This document shows positions 21,489 through 35,895 of a DNA stretch of 64,000 nucleotides, piece after piece. Within the stretch, counting starts at the first letter, position 1, and each line of letters starts with the position of its first letter. The position numbers were made by a program, and so were the translations under genes. Below the pieces are notes generated by a model. That model did not search any database. It was not told the DNA's origin and saw only the letters and a list, made by a program, of their open reading frames with translations. This stretch comes from Heliopora coerulea (lineage: Eukaryota; Cnidaria; Anthozoa; Scleralcyonacea; Helioporidae): the NCBI GenBank assembly GCA_030142905.1, contig JASJOG010000062.1, positions 920,001 through 984,000 on the forward strand, in the 5' to 3' direction.

Positions 21489-24400
21489 GTATCCTTTCTT
21501 CAACTTACTATAAACGAAGTTGCTATGTTTATGATATTTTCGTTACAAATGAATAAATTAGAAACCGTAAAGGGTTAAGAAACGGGCGATTCAGATACTG
21601 GCTCACTGACAACTTTGTGGTAGTGATCACCAATCATACTTTACATTTCGTACATTCAGACGTACATACATTTCTTATATTCAGATTTGGATTTGCTTAT
21701 CTTTTAGGCGAGACTTGAGGGCGATGTAATTTTAGTAAGAGTATATTATATAAAGTAAATTTGGAATAATTTAGCATAAATTAAATTGAACTGAGGAGGA
21801 ATTATGTCTTCTCTGTTTACATTAAAATAACAATAATTCTTAAAAACATGACCCATCCCTAACATAACCTTATCCAATAACATGTAATACTCCAACTGGA
21901 GGGTCATCTGACTGTCCAGCAAAATATGGAGGAAACTTGGCTTACCAACAAATTCATATTAGGTTTCTGACCAAAAATATCAATATACAAAGGTAGCATG
22001 GAACTACCAATCAAATGTTGTATTAATAATGAAGTATAGTACTCAATAGAAAGCATGGAATTATATATGCACATGCTTATATACTCCATAAATCCTAAAA
22101 GGAACCCAATTCATCGCATACATGAAAAGGCAATAAAATTCTTCTGTTTATCAGTCACAGAAGAAGTAAGTATGAATAACCCTATACAGGGCAAAAATAC
22201 CAGGATTAACATTTTGATTGAAGCTATTATGATTACATTCATGATATTTATTGTCATATATACTGTAGAGCTATTTCAGGATTAAAATTAATTCAATCCT
22301 GTTCTTGTAAATTGTGATTGCAATCAGTGAGCTACTTTGATTGAGAATTGTCATATAAGCAGTTCAAAGATTCCAGTCTTGTTACAGTCTGCCACCCATG
22401 TTTCCTGGAAAAATTCCACATGGTTTGTCCATTATTGTAGTTCAGTTTATGTTATTTGTAAAAGAGACAAGAACAAGATTAAAAAGCAATCTGTTAGTGG
22501 TAGTCATTTGGATGATTCTATGACTCTAAATTTTTTTAGCAAAATGCTTACCATAAAGCTTATTGTTGATGCTATTTATTCTTAAACCACTTTAATATAT
22601 AGTATTTCCATAGACTTCATAAAGAAACCAATTTCTGAAATGCAGCCTATTGATAGTAGTCAGATTGATAAAGTCTGTTGCTCATGTTATTAATTTTCAC
22701 TCCTGTTTTTAAAAACTTGTGTTCTTTTAAAAATTAGAGTGTTTCATGGTACTGTAGTTACTTAACTTGATCACTTAATTATCTTGTTAAATAGCACTTA
22801 GCATAATAAATATTGTTGATGCCATTAACTTCCACAAAAATCCTTTTTTTGAGAAGTCTTATAGCATTTGTAGCTTGTGAAGTTTCATACCATGCTGTTG
22901 TTCTGCTTAGTTCTCATTCTGCTAATTGTACTGCCAATCCACTGTTTAGGTGTTGAATGAAAATTAAATTGCACCCATAGCCAGTGCCCATTCCATGGAA
23001 CAATTGGTGCAATGATGCTAACCCTCTCAACTGTGGATTTTAGTAATAGTGACTGATGGTAGTTTTAGCCTTGCTCTCATAGTAATAAGCTCTTAACAAA
23101 CATTTCATTATTTTATTAGAAGTCAATTCTAAAACTATAGCATCCAAAGAAACAATCCTTGTTAAAACCAGTGGCAGATCAAGGGGGATACTTTTGGCAC
23201 ATGCTAGGGGCCCTGCGCTTTTTGAAGGGGACACACAAATTTTGGGAGTGCCCCTTTTTTTAGAGGGAGGGCATTTTGTGGCTAGAAATTAGACATGGGA
23301 TGTCCATTCAAAATGTTGTAGAAAAATAATGGTTATAATAGCTGGCCAAACAGCCCCTATTAACTAGCTTTTGGTCTATTTTCCAGACTGTAAAACTTTT
23401 ACTTTCTAATACTTTGTTGATTTAAAATTTCATGAAAAATCTGACATTTAAACTAGGCCTAAGATATAATTAACTCTTTAAGGAGCAAAGCTCATCCCCT
23501 TCACAATTAAAATCATCTGGTGTTAGCCAGAGTAAAATTATAGAGTGTGCCCTTGTCCTGTAATAGGTTACCAGTAATATGCTTTGCAAGATGCTGAACC
23601 TATCATTTATTTTGCATGCTTATCTAACTTGAAACTGTGTGCATGGCTGTATCCCTGATAACATGAGGACTGTAAGCAAACAAATCTGTTTCCAGTGACA
23701 GAATTATGAATGCCCTTTATTAGAAACTGATTATTGATTACTATTTAGACATCTAGTGTATGCAAATATTATTTTAATTTTAGATAGCATCTGAGTTCCA
23801 GACTTTTATGTAGACTTATTATATCCCGACCTCTCAGTGGGATGCATGCAATCACGTGCCCCACTGATGTTATGTGCGTGAATGTTCACACATGCAAATG
23901 TTAATTTCTGCTCACCTGTCAAATTGTTTTGTTTTCAAAATGCTCCCATCTTGAATGAAAGCCTTATTGTCTATGGAAACAACCCACTTTGGAGCAGAGA
24001 AGAGAAAGAGGCCATATTAGAGCATGCTGTCAAAATATATATGACATCAAACAGATGGAAAAAGGTCTCTCAATCAAATGAAATTATGTCAGTGTGAAAT
24101 ATCGTTAATGTTGTTGACGAGGTCCACACAACACTTGACCAAGACAAAAGCAGAAGTGAGGACAGTGAATTTGAACTTTTCCAAGAGGAATTCAAAAGCA
24201 ACTTGGACTGAAGCAATATCTTAACATTTCTGTTCCTTCTTTTGTTATAAAAAACATTGATATGACATTGTATTCATGTTGGAATTAGATTAATGTAATT
24301 ACAAGAAAATTAACCAATTTTTTAATTTTTTTGACAATCTCCCCTCCAATTTGTTGTTAATTAATTGCGCACGTAACGTAATCTGCCCGTACGATAGACT

Positions 24401-27400
24401 GCTTGCACCAAATTTCCAATGTGAGAGGCCTGTGTATCTACATTCATATTGCTTTGGCTTTTTATTGTCTTGTGTAAATTAATACCATATGTGAGTATGA
24501 TATAAAGATTTAACGGTTAAAATTTAATATGCACTGCATTATAATCACTGTATAAAATCCTTTTGTCATGCTTCATGACTAAGGCCAATTCCTGACTACC
24601 CTTTTTGCCCACCCTTTTTCAGGAGGGTTGGGTTAACAGAAAATATGCCAGGGGCCTTGCACATGTTTAATCCACCACTGGTTATAACCTTCAATTTCTG
24701 TGGCAAAATCCTGTTACTGGAAAACATAAGACAATCCATTGGATAGAGGTGCAGGAATTTCAGTTGACAAGTGCATTAAGCAACTAATAATTTTTTAAGG
24801 AAATTACCAAGATTATATGTAGGTTGCCATAGCAATTGATTCCATACCACTAAAAATATTATTCCATCATCTGTTGATCTGGGTCAGAGTGTATCAAACT
24901 TTCATTATGCAACTTTTAAAAACTGTATTGAGGCAACCAAAGTAACACTGCCACACTGTATTATATTGTACTGTTTGTCATAAAAGTTGTCAATTTCAGT
25001 ATTTCCATAGCACCTTAGTTTATATTATTAATTTGTATTAAAACAATAATGGTTGTTTAAATTTTTCTTAACTTGACTCTGTGCTTTGTATAAAGACATT
25101 AGTGTATGGCTGAATCAGGCTCTGTATGGCATGAAGGACCCACATGGTAATACTCTTCCCAATGCACACCTAGTATTGCTCTTTCAAAGGATATGCAAGC
25201 TGTTATTTTACAAAGTCAAACCAATCTTTGTATTTGATGGTGGAGTTCCAGAACTTAAAAAGAAAACTTTGGTATGTATTGATGCGTACTACATGCAACT
25301 TGCATACTACATTGGCAGCAAATTCTGCAGCTAACCTACTGTAAATCAGGAAACTAAGTTGCAGGAATGAGATTGACAATTACAGGTCTCATAGTATGAC
25401 ACTCATTGGAGTCCTGAAATTTCTGTAATTTAAAATGATATTAATTTCCAGAAAGAGACATGTGGACCATTTATACAGTATAAGAGAAATAAGATTCACC
25501 AAACATCAGGTGCAAACTGACTCCTTTGTTCAAGTGCATGCAATGTCATGTCTTGTGCAAGACATAGCTTATGTAAAAAGTGAACATTATTATTTGTCCT
25601 GTTTATAAAAACATACTGCATATGTAATGCTACTCTCATGTAAGTTGGATCTTAATTTCTTACATTACCAAATCAGTAATAAAGACAGACTGTACAATGC
25701 TTTTACTTGGTAAATGCTGCATAAAGGCAGGCAAAAGCTCTCAAGTTAAATAAGTTTTTGTATCATCAAAAGGTTCCCAGTATTGCCTGATGATTTATCC
25801 AACCCAGTTAATGCTTTGGTGGCTTAAATTTTGGAGTGTAACTTAAAAAGATACAGTTTGTGATCCAATATGTTGACACTACTGTCTGGTGTGTTCATCA
25901 GAGGTGATCTGAATGTTTTAGTTGGCCCATGCTCCACTAAATCCTAAAAAGAGCTGCTGAGTTCAGTGTTGGAGTCAAGTCCACCTAACCCAAGTCCTAG
26001 TCCAAGTCAAGTCAATGAATTAGAATCCAAGTCTATGTCCAATGATACCAACTAGAGTACAATTAACCTTATTTGAGCCTGGGTTCTTAACATTTTGAGT
26101 CCACAAGTCAAAGTCCAACTCTTCAATGTATAGATGGCACACATGCTTCAGTCAATAAATGCAGGCACTAAACTAAAGAGCAATGTACTACCCCATATGT
26201 CTCACAAATAAAACAGTAATGAAGAGTGACATTTACCAAGATAAATCTGACATTTTAATTTTACTTTCGTATTTCACGCCATTAATTCATTGCACTTCAG
26301 AAAAACGACTTTGGAGAGCGTTCCTGGTCCTAGCCTTAAACGATGGGGACCAATGTCGAGACCTCCCTGGAAACACATCGTCCCTTTCTACATGAAAGCT
26401 GATGCTGAAAGTTGTTTAATTTCCAGCTTGTACAGTTGTGGGTAGTCTGTTTTACTGTGAGACCAAAACTGAAAGTTGCCGCACGCAAGACGCCAAATAT
26501 TCTGTACAATCTTTCGAGAAAAAGTTAATGGGAAAAAGGGAAAGCAAGAAAATTTGGCTGGACTCACACATTGTCACGACTACTCGAGTCCGAGTTCTTC
26601 CCAGCCGAGTCCACCGTCCGTAAGTCAGAGTCAAGTACTCAAGTCCGGACTCTAGTTCTACAACACTGCTAATTACGCAAAGCCTGTTAACCCCCAAGTC
26701 ATCACCAACTCATCTAAGATACAATGTAAACATGTGATCACTGTTGATGGAGAGTTGAGTTAAGAGGTCAAAACGAGTTCACAATGTTACATCTCGGGTT
26801 CTAACTACAAGAAATAAATGAAAGTTGAGGGGTGTGGCTGGTAGTATTTGATATTGGTTTTCAAACAATCATAATTTTAATAGAAATGTTGAGATTCTTT
26901 GAAGAATCGAACCTCGTGGGATATTAAGTATCATTGTGTGCAAAATGTAGTCAGGTTGACACTGTTTTCTCTAACGATGCATGACCAAACCAGCTCTCGA
27001 GTTTATCGTCTTTGAAATGATAGAGAATTAAATTTTCCGATGCACCTTTCCGACTGAAAAACGAAATTAGTAGTTTGAATTAGCTGTAATATTTAAGTCA
27101 TAAATAATTCATACTTTTTACACATTACATCCAAACACTTCAAACCAGATTTCCGTTAACTATTTTGAATGTTTATGTGTACACTAAAGACTCGAGTTCC
27201 ATATCAGGCCTGATGTGAGATCTGTCTTAAAAAAAATATTAGCGAGCCAGTATATGACCTGTTGCTGTGTACTGTCAGGTATCATACAGTAATTAATATA
27301 TGATATGATATATGATATGATATGATATGGTACGATATGATATCTAGATCATGGTCATGGTAACGACGGACGTTTCGGAACTGACTGTATGGAACTGCAG

Positions 27401-30400
27401 AGACAGAACAATATACACGTATAAACTTTTCAAGTGTATAGATGTAACAGACGAATTTATTTCATAAACTTTAGTGTGATACAAAGTTTTCGGTCACAGA
27501 AAAATCGTATTTTATCACACGTAAAAGATACGACATTTTGACATGTAAAGATTCGATATTCTTAAATATAAAAATATTAGTTCAACGATCCAATGAAAAG
27601 CTGCGTAGGATATTTTATCAGATCAGTTAGATCCAATGTTTTATAATTCGTATCTCGGTGGCGGTTTGTTGATTTCAGTTTGTTTGCCGGACGTTCATTT
27701 TCTGCGAACAAAGCGAGCTTTTATGAGAGCAAAACCAGACAAAAACTTTGAAGATGGCTGATCCTCATCTTAGACTGTACGTTAGTGTTCATGAAATAAA
27801 CAAAATAATACATGGGCGTTTGGAGATATGAAATGTATCTTCTCGCGTCCAAACTGAACATTCGAAGATAAATACTATATCTCCGCGCGCCTTTGTACTA
27901 TTCTCTGTATATCAGATGCAGTAAAGCAACAGCTTTTACTTGAATTTGATAAATCGAAGAATTCATAATTCTTAAGTTACCTTGCTATCTTAATAAATTG
28001 GCGCATTTTTCTGAATAGATCTGACTTCAGGACTGACGCAGACCGTATGTTTTTGCTTTTGTAATCCGTAAATATTTGATGTTACAGTAGCTTTTGAAAT
28101 TACAGTTCATTAATAGTTATTGCCTTGTACAAGTTTGTTGCGCTGAAAATACGGTCATTTTAAAAGCAATCATTCATCATGAAGTTGAAGATCCCGGTAC
28201 ATTCAATGAACTTCCATTTTTCAGGCAGCGAGAAGGGAAATGAGATTGTCAGCTCATCACCGTGCACGAAGTATATCAGAAAAAGTATTGAGGAAGTACA
28301 TTAAATCACACGTAATTGGAAGCGTCACGGGAAGAGGAAGGTACAAAATCACTATTTCAGTGAAATATTTGAAAATCTTACTAGTCGGACTAGTTTATTT
28401 CAGAAACATTCTCAGGGTAACATGAACAGAACATTTCATGATAAAGATGGTTTATCATGAAATATTCTGTTTTGGACTAGTTATTTTGTCATTAAAGATT
28501 TGATACCAAAGATGTAAATATTTATTGTTTAAAACTTGTATACGATGTTAAGATAAAGGTGGCAGAACTGTAAAGTAAAAGAAACTAAAAGAAAGTAAAA
28601 CAAAACAAAATCAAATGTAACAAAATAAAATTAAACTAAACAACTGAGAATTATGTACCTACCTGAATTCAGTGAAAGGCTAAAAATACTTTGTCCAACT
28701 ATTGTTTTACAACATCTACGTTGATATTTCGATGCAATTATGCTGTATGTCAGATCACATAATCCACCTTTTGTGTTCATTTCCACCCAAGAAGATGGTG
28801 TATGAACACCAAATAACTGTAACTGTGCACTCCTTTATTACCTTTCTAGGCGAAGAACCACAACCACACTAAATGAGGCAGAACCTGAGCGAGACTTGTT
28901 TGAACTATCTCCATTACCGGAGGAAAAGGAGATGAAGAGGTACGTATATTTATTGCCAAGAAACCCAGTCATTTGTTGAGTTAGCTTTTAAGCACAGCAA
29001 TATAATACAGTAAAGCTACGCCAATCAAAATTACCGGCAATTAATAATAATAATAATTTATTCATTTTTGTTGCGCAGATTTCGTAGAAAAATGATCACC
29101 TGCGCATTACAATAATAGTCAATTAAAATACATTGATCATTCAAATATAAAAACATGACATTATGAACCTATGACAAACTAATTACAGAAGGCTATCTTA
29201 AATAAGTAAGTCTTTAAAGCACGTTTAAAAGAGTCCAAAGACGTAATGTTCATAACATCACTCGGCAAACCGTTCCGTATTTTTGGGGCAGCTGCAGTAA
29301 AAGCACGGTCACCTAACGTAGACTTTGTAATAGTACTAGTAGTCTCTAACAAAAGTTCGCTATTAGAACATAAAGAATAAACCGACTTTTTCTTCATCTT
29401 AATTAAATCTTGAGTATACACAGGCACCATACCCCGAATAGCTTTATAAGTAATAATAAAAACTTTAAAAATTATCCGATAATGAACAGGCAACCGGTGA
29501 AGATTAAATAACACTGGTGTTATATGATCAAAACGTGAGACATTAGAAATAAGACGAGCTGCAGCATTCTGTACACTCTGTACCTTAACTAACTGTGTCT
29601 GAGGTAAGCCAAAGAACAAGCCGTTGCAGTAATCAATACGGCTTATAACAAGAGCGTGTACTAAAAGCATAGTCGATTCTGCTGACAGAAACTTTCTTAT
29701 ACTTCTTAAATTATGTAAATGAAAAACGAAGCACTAAAGATCTTATTAATATGAGTTGTCATATCTAACTCGCTGTCAAACCAACAACCGAGATTCTTAA
29801 CTTCTGATACCGGGAAAATGTTATCATGCCAACAGTAAGATGATTAATAGTAACCTTACACAACTGCTCCGTAGTACTTAGTATAAGAAATTCCGTTTTA
29901 TCAACATTCAGTATTAGGCGGTCAGTTAACATCCAACGATGAGTGTCATTAATACAGTTCTGCATCGAAGTAACTGCTGCCTCCTGACTGGCAAGCGAAT
30001 CCGGTTTAAAAGAAAGACAAAGCTGGGAATCATCAGCATAGCAATGAACATTTGGCAGTTGCCGTTTTATAACTTCGAATAACTTCGAAGCACATATATT
30101 AATCAGCAAAGGACCCAAGAAAGATCCTTGCGGGACACCACACTCAAGAGAAAGACTGTCAGAAACAATACCATCAATTAAAACCCGTTGTGACCTATTT
30201 GGTAAGCAAGATGAAAACCAAGCCAGCGCCTCCAAATCTTGACCGCAAACCTTCAAGCAATCTGTTGTGATCAATTGTGTCAAAAGCAGCACTCAAGTCT
30301 AAAAGTACAAGTAATGTGACATGGCCTTCATTCATATTCATTAAAATGTCATTTGTAATATTTAGCCAAGCTGTCTCAGTGCTGTGATGCTTCCTATATC

Positions 30401-33400
30401 CAGATTGTAAGATTGGGTAGAGTCCGTTTTGAGACATACGAGAATGTAATTGATCAGACGCAGATCTTTCTGTAATTTTGGACACAAATGAAAGATCATT
30501 GACGGGTCGATAATTCTTGAACAAAAGATTAAGACCGTCTTTTTTCAAGAGTGGTTTTAGCAACGCTTCTTTCCACGCTTCAGGAAATGACACTGTATCA
30601 AAGGACAAATTGATCAATTGTGTAATAATGGGCAACAATATGTCCAGACATTCCATCACTATTTGAGTTGGCATTGGACCTAACACACTGATCTTCTTTC
30701 CATATTTCATCGTCAATCTCAGCATCCTCTTGTAACGATGGCTTAAATTCATCAAAAGATAATCCAGTATAAGATATATCATTCCTTCCCCTCACTTCAC
30801 CCGTTGACCATTCAGTTTTACCATCTTCTAAAACAGCATTCTCAAGGCATGTTCGAACATCAGTGATCTTTTGAACAGAGAACCTCCCCATATCATTTGC
30901 GAGTTGCTTCGTATCATCATATTGTGGGTAAGGCACATGAACTCTTTGCTTAAGTAGTTGTCTCGTAGCCCTAAACAACATGCCCTGGTCACTACTGTTA
31001 TCGGCGATAAAAATCACAACGAGCAATAGTCATAAGATTTGTTACACGATTTCTCCAAATCTTGTAGAGAGCGAAATCAGCTTGTAACTTTGACTTTCTC
31101 CATATTTTTTCTGCTCGACGTCTATTTCTTTTGGCTTCTTTAATGTCATTGTTAAACCAAGGAACACGTTGTCTTACTGTTACCAATTTTGCCTTGAGAG
31201 GAGCATGTTGATCTAAAGGTTCAGTAAGGGTAGAATTGTACATAGTAGCTAACGCATAAAGTTCTTGTGGCGGATTATTGCACAAATCAGAATTCTCGAG
31301 ATGAGATCTTAACTTATGACTGTCGAGAGATCGAGGCACTGAATTTTGGAGTGGAAGGGCTTTTGCTCAAAAGGTCAGTACCTTGTTCGCTCGATTTTTT
31401 TTTTCTGGCGGAGTGCTACCTTTATCTTTTTCTACTGGGTTGAAATCTTTCTGCGTAGCAGCTCATATCATTGTTCTACACATGATGTTACTGTACAGTG
31501 TATAACCTAAATATGCCTCCCCCGCAAGGACAGGTATACCTAGAACGTAGAAAGCTCTCGTTTTCTTAATATCAAACCTTTGACAAGAATTCCTCAAGGC
31601 GTTAAAAAAGAGGTAAAGTCAACTTTTCAGAGTGCACTGCACCATTAACTACGGCGTAGTGTCTTTCAGTGCGAAAATGTGGACTGTTTTCCTTAATGCT
31701 TTCCCTCCTCCCAACTTGCTTAAACTTCAGGGGACGACAACAGCGCTGTCTGCTAGCCCGGGCTATCGGACGGCTCTATTGTTGGACAACTATCGAAAAG
31801 AGCCAATATGCCCTCATCAGTATTTGTCCGACAGGCAAGCAATGTTTGTCGGATATTTAATCGCTTAGAGTCTATGCCTAGGAGGCAAACTTTCGTTTAC
31901 TTTTTGTTTGTTTGCAGAACATCTTTCATCAGAGCTGTTCCATCAAAGCACAATCTGTGCTTTAAGGGGAACACTAGGTACAAAAACATGCCCCCGAAAT
32001 GATAGGAAAAAGATATTTCCTACTTTATATTATGTAACATTGTAAATTCCTGTTACTTCGCTGATGATTAAATTTTGCGCCTACTTCCCAGAGTTCCGGC
32101 CTTTTAAATCTTTTAGGTAGATAATCTTACGTGTTTTAAACGTTTTACTCGCTCGTATTGTGCAGTACTTATTTCGAAATCATCTATTTTATTTACAATT
32201 CAGTTAGTTTTTTAGATGTTTATGTTTTCATTTTGGGTGCAGTAGACATTCTTTGTCAAGACAAGTTTAAAATTTGACCAAAGCTAATTTCTGTACTTTC
32301 AGTTCACCTGAAGATGAATCTTTTTTCCTTGAACAAAATTTTCAGGTAAAAACATATTAATTGAACAATATGCATAATTACCTTATCTTCGTCTTATTCT
32401 ACTTTTGTTTTACTAAACTAATTGGTACACCTATTTATTAAATCCAACGATTTTATTCCGACGCGAGATAATTTTTGTCTGTATAACGTAACATTGAAAA
32501 ATTAATACTTACAAATTTAAACCCAATTATTAGTGTGATTATTTGTGTGAAAGCAGTTTCTCCGTCGAAATTTGTACATTGAAATTCTTTATCGTGTAGC
32601 GTTCGGCAGCGAGGGTTTTGTGTTTACTTTGTAGTCGCCATGTAATGTAGACGTGATTATGTAACTGACGTGTGATTATGTACAAATGGCGTGTACAGTG
32701 TTAGTTAAGTGAGTTGCTGTTGGGTTGGCGTCCAGTAAAGAGCATCTTTACCCGTTAGCTGTGCCTGAATTTCCACCTCGGCTTGGACGTCAACTTATAT
32801 ACCAACGCACTCGCATTATTAAAGCGCCTCAACATCGGCAAGAACGTTACAATTGTAATCAGGGGCGTTCAAAAACTTAATTTTCGCTCGATTATAACTG
32901 TTTTTGATCCAAAATAGAGATGTGATCACACAGCCCTGCTCCCTCAGTACACCACTTGTGGTAGTGGTAACTGCTGGAGAGTAAAGCAAGCATAATAAGC
33001 ATTGGTTTCTTGTTTCAGGATATCGAAGGCGTGAATATCGACTCACAGGATTTCAGAGAACTCCCTGCAGAGGTTCAGCACGAAATCATTGTTGAAATGC
33101 ACGAGAAAAGTAAGAGACATTCTCGTTACCAGGCCATAGATATGCCAGAGGTACAGACATTAGAAACGTATCAAGTTGCGTTTCAGATTTATAAATATTT
33201 TTTGAAACTATAAATACGGTATTAATGGCTATTAGCGCTAGCTGGTGACCTTAATATAACGGGATTATGCAGTAGGCGAAATTTCGAAAGCAATCCAGAT
33301 AAGGTTTTGGGAGTAGAAAGATGGCCGCCTTTGAAAATAGCCTTTTGTAGCTCGAAAACCGACACAATAACCTAGAAAACGAAGACGTTTGCTTTTGAAA

Positions 33401-35855
33401 TCAAGTCGTAAGTCTCAAAAAAGTTGTACAAGTTTGGTTTTGGCTTTTCTTTGTGGCAGAAGTAAAAGTTGAAACTATTTAAGCTTGTAGTAACTGTATT
33501 TTGTAATACCGGTAATTAAGAAACCTAGCTAAGCACAAAACCCCCGTGGAATCAGTTAATAATTCCGGTAAAAATCTGTATTTTACACTTTAGACTGTCT
33601 ATGACTGGTGTTAAATAACCCATCTCAAACTCAATAATTCATGAGCAAAACACAAAGGAAATCTTTACCGAGATGTAGTTTGGATATCTGATCTTAATTA
33701 GCATAGAATTTCGACAAATTTGAACCCGATTTTCACTTTAAATACGGATTCCTTTGAGATGTTATATCATACACTTGAAAGGCTTGTTTCATCAGATATC
33801 CAAACATCTCGAAGTTGGTTAAAAAACTCGGATATCGCCTTGTTTTTCAACTCACTTCTCGGTGTTTGGGTATCTGATGAAACACTCCTTCTCATGTATG
33901 ATATATTACTTGAAAATGATTTCCATCATTATGCTGTGTTGCCTTTTTAGCCAGTAAGGACTAAACTGACGTCTTACGATCATTTTTCGTTTGGTCGTGT
34001 GAAGTCAAAATTTTTTTATGCGAAAAGTCAGTCAATTCGTGACTGGAAGCAAGTCTTAAATCCGCCAAGAACAGACGACAGGTTGTTTTAAAATTTAACT
34101 GCTGGCTTCAAAGATGAGCAGTACATGTAAATCTAGATTAGTGTTGTTTACTGACCCAAATACAATCATTGACAAATTCGTTGGAACAAAACAGATATAT
34201 GCATGTTACTGTCCCCCGTTTGCAGCCTCTCCTATGAATCGCTTATCCCCTTCATCCATGTGAAGACAACATTGACATGGGGGAGCGGGGATTAAATTGA
34301 CCATGGTGATTTTTCATACAATTGCATGTACTTAGAAAGTTTTTAAACTGTTCCAACTAATTTTGTCATGGATTCTAGACCGAGTATTTCACTGACCTAT
34401 GTTTATGCATAGGTCAGTGAGATTCAGCTGCAAGCTAAAGAGATGATTGCTACCTACAGAGTTAAGCGATATATGGGTATCAAAATCAGTGTTGTTCACT
34501 GACCTAAGTAGACTGTGGATCTCGCTGATCTGTGTATAACTCAACTGCAGATGCCTCCTGTGAAATTGTCTCCAAAAGCCTGTCATATGTTTTTTGAGCC
34601 ACGAAGCAACCAGTCACTGGGCCGCAGTACTTTTCGGAAATACTAAGTAGTACCTCAGCATTTTCCAAGCCCTCGGAGGACCTAACTAGATTCAAGTGCC
34701 CCTGTCTAGGGATAAAAGTGAAGGGATTCTCAGTCCAGCTGCGTATAGGTGGGTCCTCCATATTTATATCACTTGAAATGTCTCCAGTATCGCTGGGTTC
34801 TCGTTAGAAGCGTTCGCCGTTTACTTTTAATTGTTTGAGAAAAACAGATTGTCCCGTCAGCTTTTCATAAACAAATTTTTCAGATATTTTTACCGAAAAT
34901 ATTGCGTGATATTATTCAATCACGCTGGTGCATCGTGCTTTGTCAATATATTCTCCATTCCCGGACTGCGAATTAGATTTAGAATAAAAGGATTCTTACC
35001 GAGTTGGGATACTGGTAGCACATAGATGGTGCATGTATCTCTCGTCACCTTGATTAAGGTTCGACTGCGGTTTCATGCAGTTATCTGATTAAAGTTACCT
35101 TAATCATATGTGAGAAGAGTGTTGTCCAGTTTGACTTTGCCAACCATCACAGGTTTTCTCCGGGTACTCGGGCTCCCTTCTGTCATAACACCGAACTCAT
35201 GGGTGTGGCCCTTACTGGACCTTTAGGGAGAACAGCTTAGCGAGTTGATAGGGTCAATAAGCGAACTGATAGAGTTATTAAGCGAGCTGATAGGGTTCAT
35301 CTGCTTAACCGTCTACTTTGTGAAACTCACCTATTTCTTAGTCTAGTAAGATCCCTGTTATCGGGGTTGCCATCTTGCTAGGCCCACCTACTGTTTCGGG
35401 GATTTGTCGCTATTCTGTAGATATACCTGTCAATTAATTGCATAACATTTTGTTCGGTTACCCAGTACATAAATCTCTTTTAAAATCAGGACTTAAATCG
35501 CCTATTTGAGCTGATGAAATGGAAAAAACTACTGTTCATCTAGTTACGTGCTGAGCTGTGATTGGTTAATCGTATTAACTGGCTTAATTTTCATTATTCG
35601 TCAGAGTAGTACAATTTCAACACAAAAGCGTACAATTAATGCTCAAATTGCACTCCTCTGAACCAACAGCATTACACTATTCGAGAGTAATTTTTTAGAT
35701 TTATATAAATAAGGTATTTATCATACCTGTATTCTTAATATTAGTTGTGATATTATTTTTATAAATCACACAGTAAACTGCTAAAATACATTCACCTGAA
35801 GAATAAAGCAGAGCTTTTGAAACATATCGTACAAAATATATAAAAATTGTAAAAA

Positions 35856-35895
<40 letters not shown>

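Larger units (their letters stand above)
21489..25095 (+). other. ercc5: ERCC5 intron 1, possible U12-type GT-AG intron
   Basis: The donor GTATCCTTTC fits the U12 consensus (RTATCCTTT) rather than GTRAGT. TTTCTTAAC at 25064-25072 differs by one base from TTCCTTAAC, with its branch A 24 nt from the acceptor, longer than usual. Besides repeats, the intron holds a 1.5-kb hAT-like element (listed separately). I see no other coding sequence. Confidence 0.55.
25272..28224 (+). other. ercc5: ERCC5 intron 2
   Basis: Apart from the 25964-26668 element and an (ATATG)n tract at 27296-27345, no feature is evident. GAAGATGGCTGATCC near 27751 resembles a YY1-type motif but without further support. Confidence 0.5.

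Noticed and set aside
23882..24097. Host gene exon in ERCC5 intron 1
   Set aside because: It lies inside a bounded hAT-like element and has no recognisable domain or splice partners.
27361..27385. Hammerhead motif near GGACGTTTCGGAAC
   Set aside because: Only the GAAACGTCC part is present; no CUGANGA core or stem II.
27740..27770. Alternative ERCC5 promoter at a second YY1-like motif
   Set aside because: A single weak motif (AAGATGGCTG) without other support.
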